A stretch of DNA of 56,177 nucleotides from Fibrobacter sp. UWR4 (GTDB lineage Bacteria; Fibrobacterota; Fibrobacteria; Fibrobacterales; Fibrobacteraceae): NCBI RefSeq assembly GCF_003149045.1, contig NZ_QGDU01000024.1:1-56177 (forward strand), read 5' to 3'. The notes under the pieces are model-generated. The model did not search any database and was not told the origin of the DNA. It was given only the letters and a program-made list of their open reading frames with translations. Made by a program: the position numbers and the translations under genes. This document shows, one piece after another, positions 54,890-56,177 of this stretch; position 1 is the stretch's first letter, and every line of letters starts with the position of its first letter.

Positions 54890-55450
54890 ATGAAAAAGAT
54901 CATCCTCATCTTTTTAACAATCCTTATGGGGGCTGCCATGGCTGCTGAATCCAAGAAACTAGTCGTCTACTATTCTCGCGCTGACGAAAACTACAGTGTG
55001 GGCTACATCAAAAAAGGCAATACAGAAATCATTGCCGAAATCATCGCGGCAAAGACTGGCGCAACGCTTCTGAAAGTGGAACCCGCCAAGGAATACCCGA
55101 AGGTTTACGATGAGTGTATTGCGGTTGCAAAAAAGGAATTGGCAAACGACGCCCGTCCCGAAATTAAACCGGTTAGTGTCAATCCGGAAGAATACGACGA
55201 AATCTATGTCGGATATCCCGTGTGGTGGGGCGAAATGCCTATGCCCATGGTAACCTTCTTCGAAAAGTACAATCTGAAGGGTAAAACTATTCATCCTTTT
55301 GTCACTCACGAAGGTAGCGGTCTCAGCGGTGTAGCCCGACTTAAGAAATTGACCGGCGCCAATGTTACTATGGGTCTCGCCATTTATGGTCACGTTGCCC
55401 AGAACGAAAAGTCCAAGGCCGAAAAAGACGTGGAAAAGTGGATTAAGTAA
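54890..55450 (+). CDS. Exported flavodoxin
   Basis: A 186-residue flavodoxin with an N-terminal signal peptide (KKIILIFLTILMGAAMAAES, cleavage near residue 19). The FMN loop region is LVVYYSRADENYSVGYIKKG followed by NTEIIAEIIAAKTG; GYPVWWGEMPMPMVTFFE (about residues 105-122) and THEGSGLSGVARL (about 143-155) complete the fold. Cytoplasmic versions are common (flavodoxin_4 type); the signal makes this one periplasmic or lipid-free exported. It matches the flavodoxin half of the fusion at 51931 (GYPTWWATIPMPVF). The promoter is of the MerR type. Confidence 0.88.
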   Translation: MKKIILIFLTILMGAAMAAESKKLVVYYSRADENYSVGYIKKGNTEIIAEIIAAKTGATLLKVEPAKEYPKVYDECIAVAKKELANDARPEIKPVSVNPEEYDEIYVGYPVWWGEMPMPMVTFFEKYNLKGKTIHPFVTHEGSGLSGVARLKKLTGANVTMGLAIYGHVAQNEKSKAEKDVEKWIK

Positions 55451-55476
55451 AGGTGCGATATTTGGGCATTCGCAGA

Positions 55477-55914
55477 CTAGAACTGCACCAATGCGCCTCC
55501 CCTTTCTCCCCCAAGAACCATGCTGGTAGCCACATAGCCGGCGAATAGTCCGCAGCCGGCAACCACAAAGGGGTTGTCACGATTGTAACTGGCGATACTC
55601 GTGGCGAGGGCGGCATTGGTCATGGAATGTCCCGAAGGCCAGCCGTAAAAAACACCTCGTCTGAAAAAGCCCCACTTGAAATCCCGAGAAAGAGACCCAC
55701 TATTATTTTCTGCATCAGGATGGGCTCGACCAGAAACAGCCTTCAGGATATTGTTATAAAGAAATGCCACTGCTGTCGCCTGGGCTGCCACCGCACCAGT
55801 ATTGTTCAGGGACTTGTTGTTGCTGATGAAATACATGTAGCCGGGCACAAGAATTGGAAAGAAGGTTCCCATCATCATGCCGGGCGTAAAGGCGATGCCA
55901 AATGCGGTTTCGTT
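55477..55914 (-). pseudogene. PAP2 family phosphatase fragment
   Basis: The frame from 55914 reads NETAFGIAFTPGMMMGTFFP and onward with an in-frame stop just before it (55915-55917), so the N-terminus is lost. PAP2 motifs 1 and 2 are present: KAVSGRAHPD and GWPSGHSM. At motif 3 the frame reads SMVLGGERGGALVQF and stops; a two-base shift there would give G-A-H-W, the expected catalytic His region, but the following part is not PAP2-like. The gene is degenerate at both ends. Confidence 0.75.
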
Positions 55915-56082
55915 CTAGCGAGCGGCAAACCGAGCCACCTTTAAAACCACATCATTGGTGGAGAGCAGATAGGTTGCCCCGCCTCCTGTCAAGTGAAAAA
56001 AATGGTCTTGATTGGTTAGGCTTTTTTTGTGGGATTTTGGCTAATTGACGATGATTGCATAATGGTAATTATCTAAATTTTT

Positions 56083-56177
56083 GAGGCATCATCAACATGT
56101 GTGGAAGCATTTAGGCAGCCTTGCTAGATGATTCTCTCGATTCCGATTCCCATTCGTAGGCTATCTTTACATCTACA
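56083..56177. repeat. Right copy of 95-base terminal inverted repeat
   Basis: The exact reverse complement of bases 1-95, beginning GAGGCATCATC and running to the end of the window. The 55918-56082 stretch before it is AT-rich and has no gene I can support. Confidence 0.9.

Overview
The window reads as a contig from a Fibrobacter species, close to the rumen and gut fibre degrader F. succinogenes. Three lines of evidence support this. There are TIGR02147-type regulators, a family named for F. succinogenes. Secreted glycoside hydrolases carry CBM6 modules, Ser-rich linkers and a shared C-terminal tail domain. Ribosomal and cell-envelope housekeeping genes have the same codon style as their neighbours. 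The two ends of the window are exact inverted copies of one 95-base sequence, so the contig probably stops at copies of a repeated element.

Region 1 (about 0.5-22.6 kb) is a hemicellulose locus. It encodes a GH141-like beta-helix enzyme, GH43, LacZ-like GH2, GH95, a CE1-type esterase on the minus strand, and two tandem GH10 xylanases. Five of the six plus-strand enzyme genes have a 15-base dyad (consensus TKGAYA-N3-TGTCMA) 77-101 bases before the start codon. This is a candidate operator for a xylan regulon. A sixth copy stands without a gene after the last xylanase, followed by its own terminator, and looks like the remains of a lost gene. A TIGR02147 regulator overlapping a lipoprotein gene is embedded in the locus.

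Region 2 (22.9-29.6 kb) is core housekeeping: rplM-rpsI, a tcdA-like gene, then rpsB-tsf-pyrH-frr-uppS-cdsA. rpsI appears to start at AUC. rplM and rpsB have structured leaders.

Region 3 (29.6-42.3 kb) is mixed accessory DNA: an alcohol dehydrogenase, a second TIGR02147/lipoprotein pair, a secreted zinc-peptidase-like protein, an ArsR repressor with a clear operator-promoter and its metal efflux permease, a DUF3737 protein, a flavoprotein, a PL9-like pectate lyase, and a scar where two genes have lost their 5' ends.

Region 4 (42.3-55.5 kb) is the most interesting part. A MerR regulator sits among four promoters that all have a 19-base spacer and the same TAGAGTYAACTCTA-type dyad. They drive larE; an operon of two small membrane proteins, two Tat-exported DUF362 proteins, tatA, tatC, larB and larC; a DUF4405-like membrane protein with an exported FGE-like/flavodoxin fusion; and an exported flavodoxin. 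LarB, LarC and LarE make the nickel-pincer nucleotide (NPN) cofactor, but no larA is present. Both DUF362 proteins have a His-x9-Lys-x16-His arrangement in a glycine-rich motif that resembles the cofactor-binding residues of LarA. My inference is that this is a Tat-exported NPN enzyme system with its own cofactor synthesis, Tat components and periplasmic redox partners. The region also holds an SGNH esterase, a nitroreductase, a TIGR02147/MerR chimeric pseudogene and a broken PAP2 phosphatase.
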